This document shows positions 27,659-37,400 of a stretch of DNA of 64,000 bases, in pieces; the stretch's first letter is position 1; each line of letters begins with the position of its first letter. This DNA comes from Clostridiales bacterium (GTDB lineage Bacteria > Bacillota > Clostridia > Lachnospirales > Lachnospiraceae), in the NCBI GenBank assembly GCA_023663185.1, contig JAMPHY010000008.1, positions 62,001 through 126,000 of the forward strand, in the 5' to 3' direction. The position numbers were made by a program, and so were the translations under genes. Under the pieces are notes generated by a model, which worked only from the letters and a program-made list of their open reading frames with translations, was not told the origin of the DNA and did not search any database.

Positions 27659-28432
27659 ATGGAAGAGACTGCCGCATTGATTGAACGTTCACAGGCAGGA
27701 GATAAAGAGGCAAGAGAGAGACTAATAGAAGAAAATTTGGGCTTGGTAAGGCACATAGTAAAACGTTTTCTGGACAGGGGATATGATGCGGAGGATTTGT
27801 TTCAGATAGGCTGCATAGGTCTGATGAAGGCGATTGATAAATTTGATTTAAGCTTTGACGTTAAACTGTCAACCTATGCGGTTCCGATGATACAGGGGGA
27901 GATAAAACGTTTCCTGCGCGACGACGGTATGGTGAAGGTGAGCAGGACGCTAAAAGAAAACGGCTGGAAAATCAAACAGGCGGCGCAGAAGCTTGCACAC
28001 GCTTATGGAAGGGAAGCGACTATTCAAGAATTGTCTAAGGAGACGGAACTTAGCGTTGAAGATATCGTGCTGGCGCTTGACGCTAACGTAGAAGTAGAGT
28101 CCATCTATAAGTCGGTCTATCAGTCGGACGGTAATGAAATCTATCTGGTAGACCAAGTAGTAGGCGAAGCCGGCGGCGTGGGACGCTCAGTGCTTGAAGG
28201 TTCATCGGGCGGAAGCGAGATATATGAGGATTTGGAAAAAGAAAAGCTGCTAAATCATATGCTGCTTGAACAGCTCCTAAACGGTCTTAATGAGAATGAA
28301 AGGGAGCTTATACGTCTGCGCTATTTTCAGGATAAGACTCAGATGGAAGTAGCTAAAAAGATGGGGATAAGTCAGGTTCAGGTGAGCAGAATGGAAAAGC
28401 GGATTTTGTTGCATTTGCGGAAGGAAGTGTAA
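27659..28432 (+). CDS. sigF: RNA polymerase sporulation sigma factor F
   Basis: 257-aa sigma-70 family protein that drives early forespore transcription. Region 2 reads EENLGLVRHIVKRF, YDAEDLFQIGCIGLMKAIDK and KLSTYAVPMIQGEIKRFLRD. Region 4 ends ERELIRLRYFQDKTQMEVAK and ISQVQVSRMEKR. The acidic insert between regions 3 and 4 (GEAGGVGRSVLEGSSGGSE) is Gly/Ser-rich and somewhat longer than in Bacillus. In Bacillus spoVAA follows directly; here it lies 18.5 kb downstream. Confidence 0.96.
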   Translation: MEETAALIERSQAGDKEARERLIEENLGLVRHIVKRFLDRGYDAEDLFQIGCIGLMKAIDKFDLSFDVKLSTYAVPMIQGEIKRFLRDDGMVKVSRTLKENGWKIKQAAQKLAHAYGREATIQELSKETELSVEDIVLALDANVEVESIYKSVYQSDGNEIYLVDQVVGEAGGVGRSVLEGSSGGSEIYEDLEKEKLLNHMLLEQLLNGLNENERELIRLRYFQDKTQMEVAKKMGISQVQVSRMEKRILLHLRKEV

Positions 28433-28463
28433 AGAGTATCGGCAGGCGCTATCTATGCCGGAA

Positions 28464-29876
28464 TTATCCGGTAGTGAGCACCATGCCGGTTCTTATACAT
28501 ATTGGTACGGTGCGGAAGATTACCATTTCTACGGTGCCGCCGATGATAAGTATGAAACAGAGCGACAGGCATATGTTAATAAGCGGGGTTGGTAACGTAT
28601 GTCCTTTAAGGCGTAATGCCGAGAGTTTTTCGAGCCCTTTTATGATGTAGAACATAAGCGGTATCAGGGAAGGAAGGATATACCTGCCTTGATTTTGATA
28701 GTCCATAGTATAGGCATAGTAAATCAGAAGTATGATAGGCATTATAATACAGAACAGCATATTTATATGGAAAAATATTTCTTTACCGCTAAGCGCTTTG
28801 CGGTTTTTATAGAAAAATTTTCTGTTCAGTCCCCAATAGATAACGCCGATAATGCCTGTGATAAAGAGAACCTTATAGGCAAAATACAGCCAGTCGCTAC
28901 TATATATTGCCATAGAGCCATATGCGGCGACGAAGCTTCTAAACGTCATTTCGACCATATTGCGCTCCTTTATCATCTGTAAGATAGAGTAGCCCATTTT
29001 CTGATAGGTCTGGCTTGTAAGCGGATTGACTTTGTCTACCGCGTATAACTCTGCAAGCTTGTTGTTGGTGGCGAAGCCCAAGAAATCTCCGTCAAGAACT
29101 ATATATTTATGGATAAACCACCAGCTAATGCCTAAAAGGACTATAACGCTGATAAAGATACCCTTTTTTAACATCTGTTTCCAATCATAGCTAAGGCGCC
29201 CTTCGTCTTTTTTGATAAAATATGCAATGAAGAGCATAATGCAGCTTAGGATATAACCGTAAGCATTATAATAAGAAAGGGCGCACAAAATAATTCCTGC
29301 GCACAGCCACAGGCAGTTTGTGGTCTTAAAGCCTTCTTTATAACTTTTTATCAAAGCGTATACCATCATCGATACGGCAAGCAGACAGCATGAATCCGTG
29401 TTGACGTAGCTGTGAATAAAAAGGTTTTGCGGCAGATACATAACTGCAAAGCAAAACAGCCACCTGAAACGTCTGTCTTTAAATAGCTGTATGGATATAA
29501 GGTACACCATAAAAGCCATAAATGTGCCGAAGCAGATATTCACTATTCTGGCGGTATATAGAAGCGCTATTTCCGAAGCTGTGAAAAGATTGACAAACCG
29601 CATAAGATACCCCTGCACGATATACGGAAAAATATTGTATAGCGCATATGACGTGCCATATCCCGGTATGCGAACCTCAGCCTCTAAGCCGGTCGGAAGC
29701 GTGCCATATCTGCATATATATTGCGGAATAAGATATCTGGCATATTCATCGGGCGGATTCGCATATAATGGCGGAGTGTCGGCAAGCGGCTGGAAAATCG
29801 CAAGCGACATGGCAAGAATAATAAATCCGAGTATATATATTGATAAAATGGGTATGTCTTTTTTGGGCTGCTGCAT
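28464..29876 (-). CDS. Multi-spanning membrane protein, DUF2142 / glycosyltransferase-like
   Basis: 470 aa with about eleven transmembrane helices. The first outer loop, FQPLADTPPLYANPPDEYAR, carries Asp-Glu after a Pro-rich stretch, as in DUF2142 and other GT-C-like membrane proteins that use polyprenyl-phosphate sugars. Later loops contain DTDSCC-like and SSDWLYF motifs. It probably modifies a cell-envelope glycan, though the substrate cannot be read. It starts 18 bases after the toxin gene on the same strand with its own site (CAGGAG), so it may be co-transcribed with it. Confidence 0.65.
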   Translation of the reverse strand: MQQPKKDIPILSIYILGFIILAMSLAIFQPLADTPPLYANPPDEYARYLIPQYICRYGTLPTGLEAEVRIPGYGTSYALYNIFPYIVQGYLMRFVNLFTASEIALLYTARIVNICFGTFMAFMVYLISIQLFKDRRFRWLFCFAVMYLPQNLFIHSYVNTDSCCLLAVSMMVYALIKSYKEGFKTTNCLWLCAGIILCALSYYNAYGYILSCIMLFIAYFIKKDEGRLSYDWKQMLKKGIFISVIVLLGISWWFIHKYIVLDGDFLGFATNNKLAELYAVDKVNPLTSQTYQKMGYSILQMIKERNMVEMTFRSFVAAYGSMAIYSSDWLYFAYKVLFITGIIGVIYWGLNRKFFYKNRKALSGKEIFFHINMLFCIIMPIILLIYYAYTMDYQNQGRYILPSLIPLMFYIIKGLEKLSALRLKGHTLPTPLINICLSLCFILIIGGTVEMVIFRTVPICIRTGMVLTTG

Positions 29877-29894
29877 ATAAATCTCCTGTTTTGC

Positions 29895-30413
29895 TTAAAC
29901 ATTTGTTCCATTTTCTAAACAATAGTCAAAATAAGCTTGCTCCAAAAGTTTAAAGTCGCAGGAATTAGAAACAAGTTTTTCATTTTTGGAGTTTGTTATA
30001 TCATTATACGTTTTTAGAGCATACTTTTCAATTTTATCTCTATTTTTGCGGCAAAAAGCCAATTCCTTGCTAACTCTTATTTTTTCATTATTATTAGGTA
30101 TATTTTTAATATCCAATCTAATTAGGCATTTTGAAGGAACGGGTATCATATATGGAAACCTTAACGAGCCTTTTATTCTGTTCTTTTTGTCATTGGTAAC
30201 AATATCTATATTATATTGAGGATTTTTTCCTGTTCTAGATGATACCGGAACAAAAAAATTAATTGAATTTATTTCTAAAACAGAACCATATACAAATTTA
30301 TCCCGATTAGCATATTTTACATTGGGAACACAAGTAAAATTTCTAATATTTTGTTCATATTGCTTTAAAAAGTCTATGTATTTACCATCTACATAATAAA
30401 ATTGAATTTTCAT
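29895..30413 (-). CDS. ToxN/AbiQ-like endoribonuclease, toxin of a type III toxin-antitoxin system
   Basis: 172 aa. The opening MKIQFYYVDGKYIDFLKQYE, then FVYGSVLEI, NFFVPVSSRTGK, the IPVPSKCLIRLDI strand and a helical end (ELAFCRKNRDKIEKYA, NSCDFKLLEQAYFDYC) match the ToxN/AbiQ fold. The Ser-Ser-Arg-Thr-Gly-Lys patch corresponds to the catalytic Ser/Thr-Lys loop of ToxN. These toxins cut RNA at A-rich sites and are held by a repeat RNA, which lies directly upstream here. I chose the ATG at 30413 because family members begin this way; an ATG at 30425 adds four residues but is only one base from GGAG. Related systems give phage abortive infection. Confidence 0.88.
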   Translation of the reverse strand: MKIQFYYVDGKYIDFLKQYEQNIRNFTCVPNVKYANRDKFVYGSVLEINSINFFVPVSSRTGKNPQYNIDIVTNDKKNRIKGSLRFPYMIPVPSKCLIRLDIKNIPNNNEKIRVSKELAFCRKNRDKIEKYALKTYNDITNSKNEKLVSNSCDFKLLEQAYFDYCLENGTNV

Positions 30414-30448
30414 ATTAATAGCCATGCTCCTTTTTTAGCCTGCATAAA

Positions 30449-30482
30449 ATAAAAGAGGAGAGGAAACCTCACCTCTTTTACT
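30449..30482 (-). terminator. Terminator between antitoxin RNA and toxin gene
   Basis: On the reverse strand the hairpin AAAAGAGGTGAGG-TTT-CCTCTCCTCTTTT (one mismatch) is followed by ATTTTA. Type III loci use such a leaky terminator to make much antitoxin RNA and little toxin mRNA. Confidence 0.8.
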
Positions 30483-30510
30483 TTAATTTAATATGATTGC
30501 TTTTAACTCA

Positions 30511-30660
30511 CGCTTTTTATGAGTGGTGAGAACTCCTATCGCAGTCCGCACTTTTTCATGAGTGGCGGAAACTCCTATCACAGTCCGCACTTTTTTCATG
30601 AGTGGCGGAAACTCCTATCGCAGTCCGCACTTTTTTCATGAGTGGCGGAAACTCCTAAAG
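30511..30660 (-). ncRNA. ToxI-like antitoxin RNA, tandem repeats of about 40 nt
   Basis: Four tandem units occur at 30511-30546, 30547-30585, 30586-30625 and 30626-30660 (36, 39, 40 and 35 nt; the outer two are degenerate or partial). On the transcribed reverse strand a unit contains GATAGGAGTTTCCGCCACTC followed by ATGAAAAAAGTGCG. GGAGT can pair with ACTC, with room for a pseudoknot, and the AAAAAA stretch suits cutting by ToxN. Repeat length, copy number, orientation, and the promoter and terminator on either side fit a type III antitoxin. Confidence 0.87.
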
Positions 30661-30700
30661 TGAGCAATCAAACACTTAAAGCTACACAGCTTCCACCTTC

Positions 30701-30729
30701 ATTGTGCGCTAAAAAATTATACATGTCAA
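30701..30729 (-). promoter_or_regulatory. Promoter of the antitoxin-toxin operon
   Basis: Reverse-strand TTGACA (30729-30724), 17 bases, then CACAAT (30706-30701), which places the transcript start near 30694, just before the first repeat. The perfect -35 fits strong antitoxin expression. Confidence 0.7.
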
Positions 30730-30839
30730 GCGTTTTTTCTAAAATCGTTTGTGCAAAAAAGTGGAAATATAGAGAGAATTATGGTAAGCTTAAATCTAAA
30801 AAAACAAATCGATGTTTAGGGAAAGGTTGTTATAAAAAT

Positions 30840-31436
30840 ATGACACAGAAGAAAATACCGACGGCTGCGGAGTTAAGAGAATATCATGAGAAAAAGGAAG
30901 CATATCGCAGGGATTGTATTGAAAATAATAAAACCTATGTGGTTACAGGACCTAAATTTCCCGGCGAGTCAGTCTGGCTGAGCAAAGGGACTTTGCCATT
31001 ATTGGAAGCCGCAGAAGCGGTGGGAACACCGAGAGAGGAAATATGGGAACTGTGCAGTAAGATAGCAGGCACAACGCATGCACCAGTAACCAAAAAGGAA
31101 TATGAGAGAATGATACCTTTTGCGGAAAAACCGGCTATTGTTGATGCGGTACTTAAGTTTCTTGAGATATATAGACCGCCGTTTGATGATAAAACATGGA
31201 GTTTAAAGTTTGACATTCGGGCATATTATTACTGTCTTGCTTTGATTTCCCTGTCAGATTATAGGCATGAGGATTGTGAAAAGAAGCTTTGGGATACGAC
31301 TAATGATTTCATTGAAAATGACAAGGATAGAGGAATTGTTTTACTCAGAAATATGAAGGTATTAGAGCGTTCGCGTCCGTTTCTTACTCCGATGAAAGAG
31401 AAGTTGGAAGAGGCAAAAACAACAAGGTTTGAATAA
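30840..31436 (+). CDS. Unknown soluble protein
   Basis: 198 aa, not recognised. The start at ATG 30840 follows AGGGAAAGG. A longer GTG reading begins inside the antitoxin repeats and is rejected. The sequence is hydrophilic and mostly helical, with KKIPTAAELREYHEKKEAYR at the start, TGPKFPGESVWLSKGTLPLL and a C-terminal half containing TWSLKFDIRAYYYCLALISL. There is no signal peptide, membrane segment or evident catalytic motif. It is divergent from the toxin-antitoxin operon and about 70 bases upstream of a methyltransferase gene. Confidence 0.6.
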   Translation: MTQKKIPTAAELREYHEKKEAYRRDCIENNKTYVVTGPKFPGESVWLSKGTLPLLEAAEAVGTPREEIWELCSKIAGTTHAPVTKKEYERMIPFAEKPAIVDAVLKFLEIYRPPFDDKTWSLKFDIRAYYYCLALISLSDYRHEDCEKKLWDTTNDFIENDKDRGIVLLRNMKVLERSRPFLTPMKEKLEEAKTTRFE

Positions 31437-31505
31437 GACCTAATTGACAGTAAAATTAAATGATGTTACACTCAAGTGCAATGAAATCTGCGTGGGGAGA
31501 GGGAA

Positions 31506-32387
31506 ATGTTTGGACTTGGTATTTTGGACAAAATTCGTATAAAGGCAGAGCGTCGCAATCATTTCGATAAGATGTTGGCTCATATTTCAAAGGAACAGTA
31601 CGGATTGGAAATCGGTCCGTCGCTTCGGCCATGCGCACCTAAAAGCGAGGGCTATAATGTAGAGACAATAGACCATTTAAGCAGGCAGGAGCTTACAGAG
31701 AAGTATGAGTCAATGGGGCTTGATACAAGTAAAATTGAAGATGTTGATTATATTTGGCAGGGAGGCTCATATTCTGAGTTGACAGGTAAGAAAGACAGCT
31801 ATGATTATATACTTGCTTCACATCTTATAGAGCATGTCCCCGATTTCGTAGGTTTTCTGAACGATTGTTCACAGATGCTTAAGATGAACGGTATTTTGTC
31901 GCTTGCAGTACCTGACAAGCGGTATTCTTTGGATCATTTTCGCATGGCGACGACAACAGGGAAAGTTATAAACGATTATCTGGCGGGGGAGACATGTGGT
32001 TCAATGGGCTCGCTGACAGACTACTGGAATCATGCTGTAATGCGGAAAAACCTGACTTCATGGGATAAGTGGAGAGATATTTTCATGGCAAGAAGTTATA
32101 GCTTTATTCATGATGAGGAGTATAATTTAAAGGGATACAGGGAAAGCGTGGGAAATCCCTGCTTTAGAGATTTTCATCATAATGTGTTTACTCCCGCTTC
32201 TTTTGAACTGCTTATATATGAATTGTGGGAATACAGACTGATTAACTTAAAAATAGAAGCTATGTACAGAACAAATATCGGAGAATTTATTGTGGCTATG
32301 AAAAAGACTGATACGCCGCCGGTCATGACTGAAAAAGAGCGTATGTCGCTTTTGCGCAAGGCTTCACGCGAAAACAGAATTACATAA
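31506..32387 (+). CDS. Class I SAM-dependent methyltransferase
   Basis: 293 aa. The SAM-binding motif appears as YGLEIGPSLRP (motif I), followed by YNVETIDH, YDYILASHLIEHVPD (motif IV region) and MLKMNGILSLAVPDKRYS. The remaining C-terminal part (FHHNVFTPASFELLIYELW) is a lid or substrate domain as in sugar- or glycan-linked methyltransferases. The substrate is unknown. The ribosome site GGGGAGAGGG is good. Closeness to the DUF2142 and DUF5722 genes suggests a surface-glycan role (inference). Confidence 0.78.
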   Translation: MFGLGILDKIRIKAERRNHFDKMLAHISKEQYGLEIGPSLRPCAPKSEGYNVETIDHLSRQELTEKYESMGLDTSKIEDVDYIWQGGSYSELTGKKDSYDYILASHLIEHVPDFVGFLNDCSQMLKMNGILSLAVPDKRYSLDHFRMATTTGKVINDYLAGETCGSMGSLTDYWNHAVMRKNLTSWDKWRDIFMARSYSFIHDEEYNLKGYRESVGNPCFRDFHHNVFTPASFELLIYELWEYRLINLKIEAMYRTNIGEFIVAMKKTDTPPVMTEKERMSLLRKASRENRIT

Positions 32388-32482
32388 ACGGTAAGATATT
32401 ATTGCGCAGAATATTAATAAATGATACAATGAATAAGCTTAATATTTTATACATAATTTTATATAATGGAGGAAAACATAAA

Positions 32483-33937
32483 ATGAAAAAATGTATTTAT
32501 GGTGCGCTTGCTGCCGCGTTGCTTCTGATGTCAGGCATAATGTTTGGAATGCAGGCAAATGCCGCCGACGCACTGAACCAATCGTTTGCTAAGTCTGCAC
32601 AAAGTAAACTTGTGGACAAGGCGACGATATCTTATTCGGCGCAACTCCCTAAAGTGCCTTCAAGCGATGACGGTATGCTTTATCTGTACGAGATGCAGCC
32701 GTTTGAATACTCAATATCGGCTTCTGCAACGCCCGTAGCGTCGGCGTCTGCAACAGCCAACCCTCAATTTACAATAGCCTATACAGGCACCAGACTTTAT
32801 ACTAAGCTTGGTCTTGCTGTAAAAGTAGGTGGACAGAATGTGTTGATAGCGAATCCGCAGTATATTTCTAATCCGGAATTACTTGCGACTCATACGAAGG
32901 CACGTAAGAACAGACCGTTAAAATCATTAGCCAGCAAGGATTTCTGTAATCTTCTCATACAGAGTGATTCAAATATAAACGGGGTTATCAGGGACGGTTA
33001 TACTACAGTGCAGGTTATAAGCGATATGACTGCGGGCACCAATGAAGGATATAAAAACCCCTATGCAAGAGCGGCGGCGATGGCTTCTGATACGCACCCC
33101 GTAACGCCTCTGCGTTATATGCTCAACGCTTCAGATGTGAACGGAATAAATGCCATGACGCAGCTTCTTACAAGATGTGCCGCGGAGTCCTCGGCAGAGA
33201 ATTATATAATAGGAAATGAAGTGAATGTGCGTAAATGGAATTACATGGTTTGGCAGGATTGGGATTCATATGTCAGGGAATATGCTCAGGTATTCAGGGT
33301 TGCATATAATGCAATAAAGAGTCAGAACGCAAATGCCAGAGTATTCATATGTCTTGATCAGAACTGGGACAGGAACCGTGCGTCGAGTCATGCGGAATAT
33401 TATGAATATATTGATGGAAAAGACTTCCTTGACAAGTTCAATGCACTGATTTCAAGGGAAGGAAATATTGATTGGGGCGTAGCTCAGCACCCATATCCTG
33501 TACCGCTTACTTATGCTAAATTCTGGGATATGTCAGGTTGTCCGGACGGAAACTATATGAAGAATCAGGTGTCGTCAGGAAAGATGGTGACATTCCAAAA
33601 TCTGTCAGTCCTTACTAATTACTTACAGAGAAAAGAAATGCTGTCACCAGATGGCAAAGTAAGACATGTAATATTGAGCGAGATAGGCTTAACAAACGCA
33701 CAGGGAGTAGATGTGCAGGCAGCCGCTCTTTATGCTTCATATGCCGCTGCCAAAGCAAATCCGTATGTAGAAGAGATTATATATTTGTGTGACTATAGTG
33801 AACTTCAGCTTGATTGCAGGCTTTCCGGACAGTCACAGTTAGTATTTAACAGTCTAGGAACTGCGGACGAGGCAACATATGAAGCATGGGCAAAAAGCTT
33901 TATTGGAATAAGCAACTGGTCGCAGGTTATAAAATAG
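32483..33937 (+). CDS. DUF5722 secreted protein, candidate glycoside hydrolase
   Basis: 484 aa. A signal peptide (MKKCIYGALAAALLLMSG, with ANA-A as a likely cut) directs export. A Ser/Ala/Thr-rich stretch follows near residues 80-95, then a TIM-barrel-like domain. YIIGNEVNVRKWNY and, about 170 residues later, HVILSEIGLTNAQ each supply a Glu at the places used as acid/base and nucleophile in clan GH-A glycosidases. WGVAQHPYP is also typical of such barrels. I recognise it as DUF5722, a family without an established activity as far as I know. ATG 32483 lies behind TGGAGG. Confidence 0.78.
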   Translation: MKKCIYGALAAALLLMSGIMFGMQANAADALNQSFAKSAQSKLVDKATISYSAQLPKVPSSDDGMLYLYEMQPFEYSISASATPVASASATANPQFTIAYTGTRLYTKLGLAVKVGGQNVLIANPQYISNPELLATHTKARKNRPLKSLASKDFCNLLIQSDSNINGVIRDGYTTVQVISDMTAGTNEGYKNPYARAAAMASDTHPVTPLRYMLNASDVNGINAMTQLLTRCAAESSAENYIIGNEVNVRKWNYMVWQDWDSYVREYAQVFRVAYNAIKSQNANARVFICLDQNWDRNRASSHAEYYEYIDGKDFLDKFNALISREGNIDWGVAQHPYPVPLTYAKFWDMSGCPDGNYMKNQVSSGKMVTFQNLSVLTNYLQRKEMLSPDGKVRHVILSEIGLTNAQGVDVQAAALYASYAAAKANPYVEEIIYLCDYSELQLDCRLSGQSQLVFNSLGTADEATYEAWAKSFIGISNWSQVIK

Positions 33938-33946
33938 CAAAAATGT

Positions 33947-33990
33947 AACAGTTCAGTCCCAGTTGATAGGCTGAGCTGTTATAAAAAAAT
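33947..33990 (+). terminator. Terminator after the DUF5722 gene
   Basis: The hairpin AACAGTTCAG ... CTGAGCTGTT (one G-T pair) is followed by an AT-rich ATAAAAAAATAAAAAC. The T-run is missing on this strand, so its efficiency is doubtful. Confidence 0.45.
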
Positions 33991-34092
33991 AAAAACTTGT
34001 CGGCTTTATGGTTGAAAAAAACCAAAGCTTAATGTAAAATATAATGTATGTGAAGTAACATCGAGATACAAATGGAGAAAGGGGATTGTAAT

Positions 34093-34224
34093 ATGAATTC
34101 AGGCGCTGGTTTCTTATTGTTGGCAGGCGGTTTAGTGGTTGTTATTATTCCTGTAGTGATTTCTGTTGTATCCGCTGTTGTATCGGGAATAGCAGCAGCG
34201 GTCGATGACGAGGACTCAGAATGA
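34093..34224 (+). CDS. Small membrane protein, 43 aa
   Basis: Starts MNSGAGFLLLAGGLVVVIIP and continues hydrophobic (one transmembrane helix of 25-30 residues), ending in an acidic AAAVDDEDSE tail. AAAGGGG lies about nine bases before the ATG. It overlaps the next small gene by four bases (ATGA), the usual sign of translational coupling. Function unknown. Confidence 0.62.
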   Translation: MNSGAGFLLLAGGLVVVIIPVVISVVSAVVSGIAAAVDDEDSE

Positions 34225-34400
34225 TGATGGATACATTTCAATATCGGGTGGAGAGCATCGACGGTGATTATGCGAATTTGAAGCGCATTGATATTGAGAG
34301 CGATGAAACTAAGCTGGTAGCAAGGGCGTTGCTGCCGCCCGATATTGCGGAAGGCACTAAGCTTATCTATGAATACATGCAATATCAGGTGGCTGAGTAA
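34221..34400 (+). CDS. Small soluble protein, 59 aa
   Basis: Begins with three successive Met codons and reads DTFQYRVESIDGDYANLKRI, then RALLPPDIAEGTKLIYEYMQ. It looks like a compact beta/alpha domain, perhaps OB- or S1-like (DGDYANLKRID resembles a strand-turn-strand with a valve-like loop). The start overlaps the 43-aa gene. A longer reverse-strand open frame over the same DNA lacks a plausible start and is taken as a shadow. Function unknown. Confidence 0.62.
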   Translation: MMMDTFQYRVESIDGDYANLKRIDIESDETKLVARALLPPDIAEGTKLIYEYMQYQVAE

Positions 34401-34469
34401 TTTCATATACCGTTTATGCTTATTTAGTTTTAATATGTTGTTTTATGTCCATTTTGTCTTTTTATATGC

Positions 34470-37400
34470 CTATAGCTTACCGCAGAGGTAGGCGTAGGCA
34501 TTTATTATTGTTTTTTGCTGCCTGCCTGCTATAAAATAGAAATCTATCTGCGTTTTATCTGTCTGTGAGCTGTTTTCTGTGCATATATATGAGCCATATG
34601 CCGATATGTCACAGCATATCACCGGATTGTCCGTGGCGACAAGAATGCCGTATCCTTTGTCGGAGAGAATAAAGGGCAGTTCGTCTGCATTCTTTCCGTG
34701 GGAGATATATCTTGCCGTATTGCGTAAGCTTAGTCCGCTTACCTCAGATGTTCCCATTACGTATATGTTTTCGCCTTTATGCCAGTCAAAAAATAACCAT
34801 GACTTGTTGAGTGCGGAAACGTCGTCAATCTGTCGGCATTCTTTGTTGCGTTCCGCAAGCAGTAGTTTCTTATCGCGCGTCATATATCGGATTGCCCCGC
34901 TTGTTCTATCCACTTGTATGCAAAGTTCATCGGTCATAAGCTCTACAGCAGAGCTTGATTCTTTATAAAGCCATGCGTTTTCTATGTGATTAATGGCAAT
35001 CTTGGAATGAACCGTTGTATCAGGCTGCTTTCCTTTGGCAAAAGTGACGCGGACAATCGCGCTGCCTATGGGAGATAAGCGGAGTACGCCATACCGACTC
35101 TGCATATACAAACCGTCTTTTTGCTTAGATATCCAGCGAATAGCAAGGTCGATTTTGGAATGACCTGTAGGGCGCAGCTTTTCGGTTGCCGGCATGTCGC
35201 CGAACTTGATTTCGGGAAGCTCTGTATTTGGAACGGAGGGTTCTAACTTGGCGGCTTCATCTGGTTCAATAGGCTTGTTGGATTCAAGCTTCCTGTTCTG
35301 TGCAATTACTATCCTTCTTTGAGATGAACTTCCTGCATTTAAGGTGGAAGGCGTTGCATAGAGCCGGGCATTTGTATCTTTGGTTTCTTCATTGGTAACA
35401 TGTGTGTCATAAATATCAGCGCTGTAATCTTGTCTGATATTGTCGGTAAGTTTGGCATTGCCGTTTAGGTCAGAGCTTTTCTTAGAGTCGCACTCCGGTT
35501 CATCTTTCTCCGGAATAGGCTCTGTTATAAGCCCTGTAAGATTTCCCATATGCAGAATACATAATTCATGTAGGGCGCGGGTAACTGCGACGTATAATAA
35601 CTTGGCGTGTCCATCGTCTATAGGATAATCTTCTTTTGTCGGATTAAAAATCAACACCGCGTCAAATTCCAGTCCTTTTGTATATTCTACTGGAAGCACC
35701 ATGACGCCGTTGCCAAAGACCGCATTATCAAGGCTGCTGTCAACTATGTCAAGATATTTACCAAGTTTCTTAGCAGTCTCGGCTGCATGTTTACGGTCGC
35801 GGCATATTATGGCGATGGTTTCAAGCCCCTTTTGCTGCCAAGTTCTGCATATAGAAGCAGTTCTTTCAAAGAGAGCATGAGAACCCGCAGCTTCCTCTAT
35901 CTGCACGGGTAAGCCGTGGCGGATAATCGGTTCCACCGGATATGTGGAAAACCGTCCGTGCTTGAGAATTTTAGTGGCAAATTCAGAGATTTCTATGGTG
36001 TTGCGGTAGCTCTTTTTTAAGATGGCGAAGCTGTCCATTTTATCGCTTAAAATCAGCTTTTTCAATTCTTCCCAATCGCTTAATCCATATCCGAAATGTA
36101 TATTCTGGGAAATATCCCCCATGATTGTATAGGTACAGTCCTTGATACAGAAATTCAGCACACTGTACGCCATCATGCCGAAATCCTGCGCTTCATCAAT
36201 TACAATATGGTGTGCCTCGCTGATTACTTCGGTTTCTTTTATCCGTTTATAAATATAGGCAAGCGCCGCTAAATCGTAGACGTCGAATCCATCAGACAGA
36301 ATGGAGATATTAAGCCCCTTTAGCGTCTGAGACGCGATAAAATCATGGTAAATATCAAAAATTGATGTTGTAAAAATACCTTTGCCAAATTTTCCACGGT
36401 AATATTTAAGTATAGCTTTTCGTTCTTTTTCCGTAAAAGAAATGTCCTTGCCGAGAAACTCGTCTTTTACCTTATTAATAAGCCTGTCGTTTAGCATATT
36501 TATTTTACTCTGCATTGAAACCTTCGGGTTTTGCATTATATAACGCTCGATTGCTTCTTTGGATAAAAGCTCGGTTAAGTCTTTTGCAGGCGCCGTTTTT
36601 CCGTCCGTCTCATCAAAAACGCCTGTTTTGCCATTTCGTATACCTTCCACAAACTGTCTGCGGTTAAGACAGATACTTTCACGGGGAATGCTTTTCCACT
36701 CTAAATCTGTGCAGTATTTCTCTAAATCATAAAACCATTGGAGCGTGCCCTTGACAGCGCTTAGAGGATTTAGTTTATCGGTTTCTGTTATATGGTATTT
36801 CTGCTCGTTCCAGTCTTCATACAGAAGTCTTGTGAATAGCTGTTCCATAGTCATCTGCCTTATGCCGTGCACGTCCAAATCGGGCAGCACGCTTGTGATA
36901 TAGTTAAGCAGAATATGGTTGCTGCCGACGATGTAGAAGTCATCGGGCTTGATGCGCTCTTCGTAATTATATAAAATATATGAAATTCTGTGCATGGCGA
37001 CGGTGGTTTTGCCTGAACCGGCGGCGCCTTGCACTATTACGTTATGATAGGGAGACTTCCTTATAATGTCGTTCTGCTCTTTTTGAATAGTCGCGATGAT
37101 TTCACCCAATACCGCCTGTTTGTTTTTTGCCAGATACTTTGTCAAAAGGTCGTCATTGGAAACAACTTCCGTATCGTAATAGTCAATAAGCTTACCGTCG
37201 TTGATTTCATAAGTACGCTTAAGCTTTAAATCAATAGAGACGTTTTTTTCATTGGGAGCCGCATAGCTGCATTCTCCGAGACCATTTTCATAATATACAT
37301 TGGCAATCGGAGCGCGCCAGTCGATGACGATTTGGTGCGTGGCGTCTTTTGCAATGCCGCCTTTGCCGATATAGATGGACTCGTCTTCGTTTACCGACTT

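Noticed and set aside
26789-28432. spoIIA region considered as a stress (SigB/RsbVW) module
   Set aside because: The sigma factor's region 4 and acidic insert, and the order AA-AB-sigma without other Rsb genes, fit SigF better.
30511-30660. Tandem repeats considered as a CRISPR array
   Set aside because: Units follow each other without spacers, and they sit in front of a ToxN-like gene with a terminator between; this is the antitoxin RNA pattern.
30642-30839. N-terminal extension of the 198-aa gene starting inside the repeats
   Set aside because: It would start with GTG inside the antitoxin repeats, has no ribosome site and has a composition unlike the rest; ATG 30840 is better.
34029-34406. 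125-aa reverse-strand open frame
   Set aside because: It lies entirely opposite two small forward genes that have ribosome sites and overlap; it has no ribosome site of its own.
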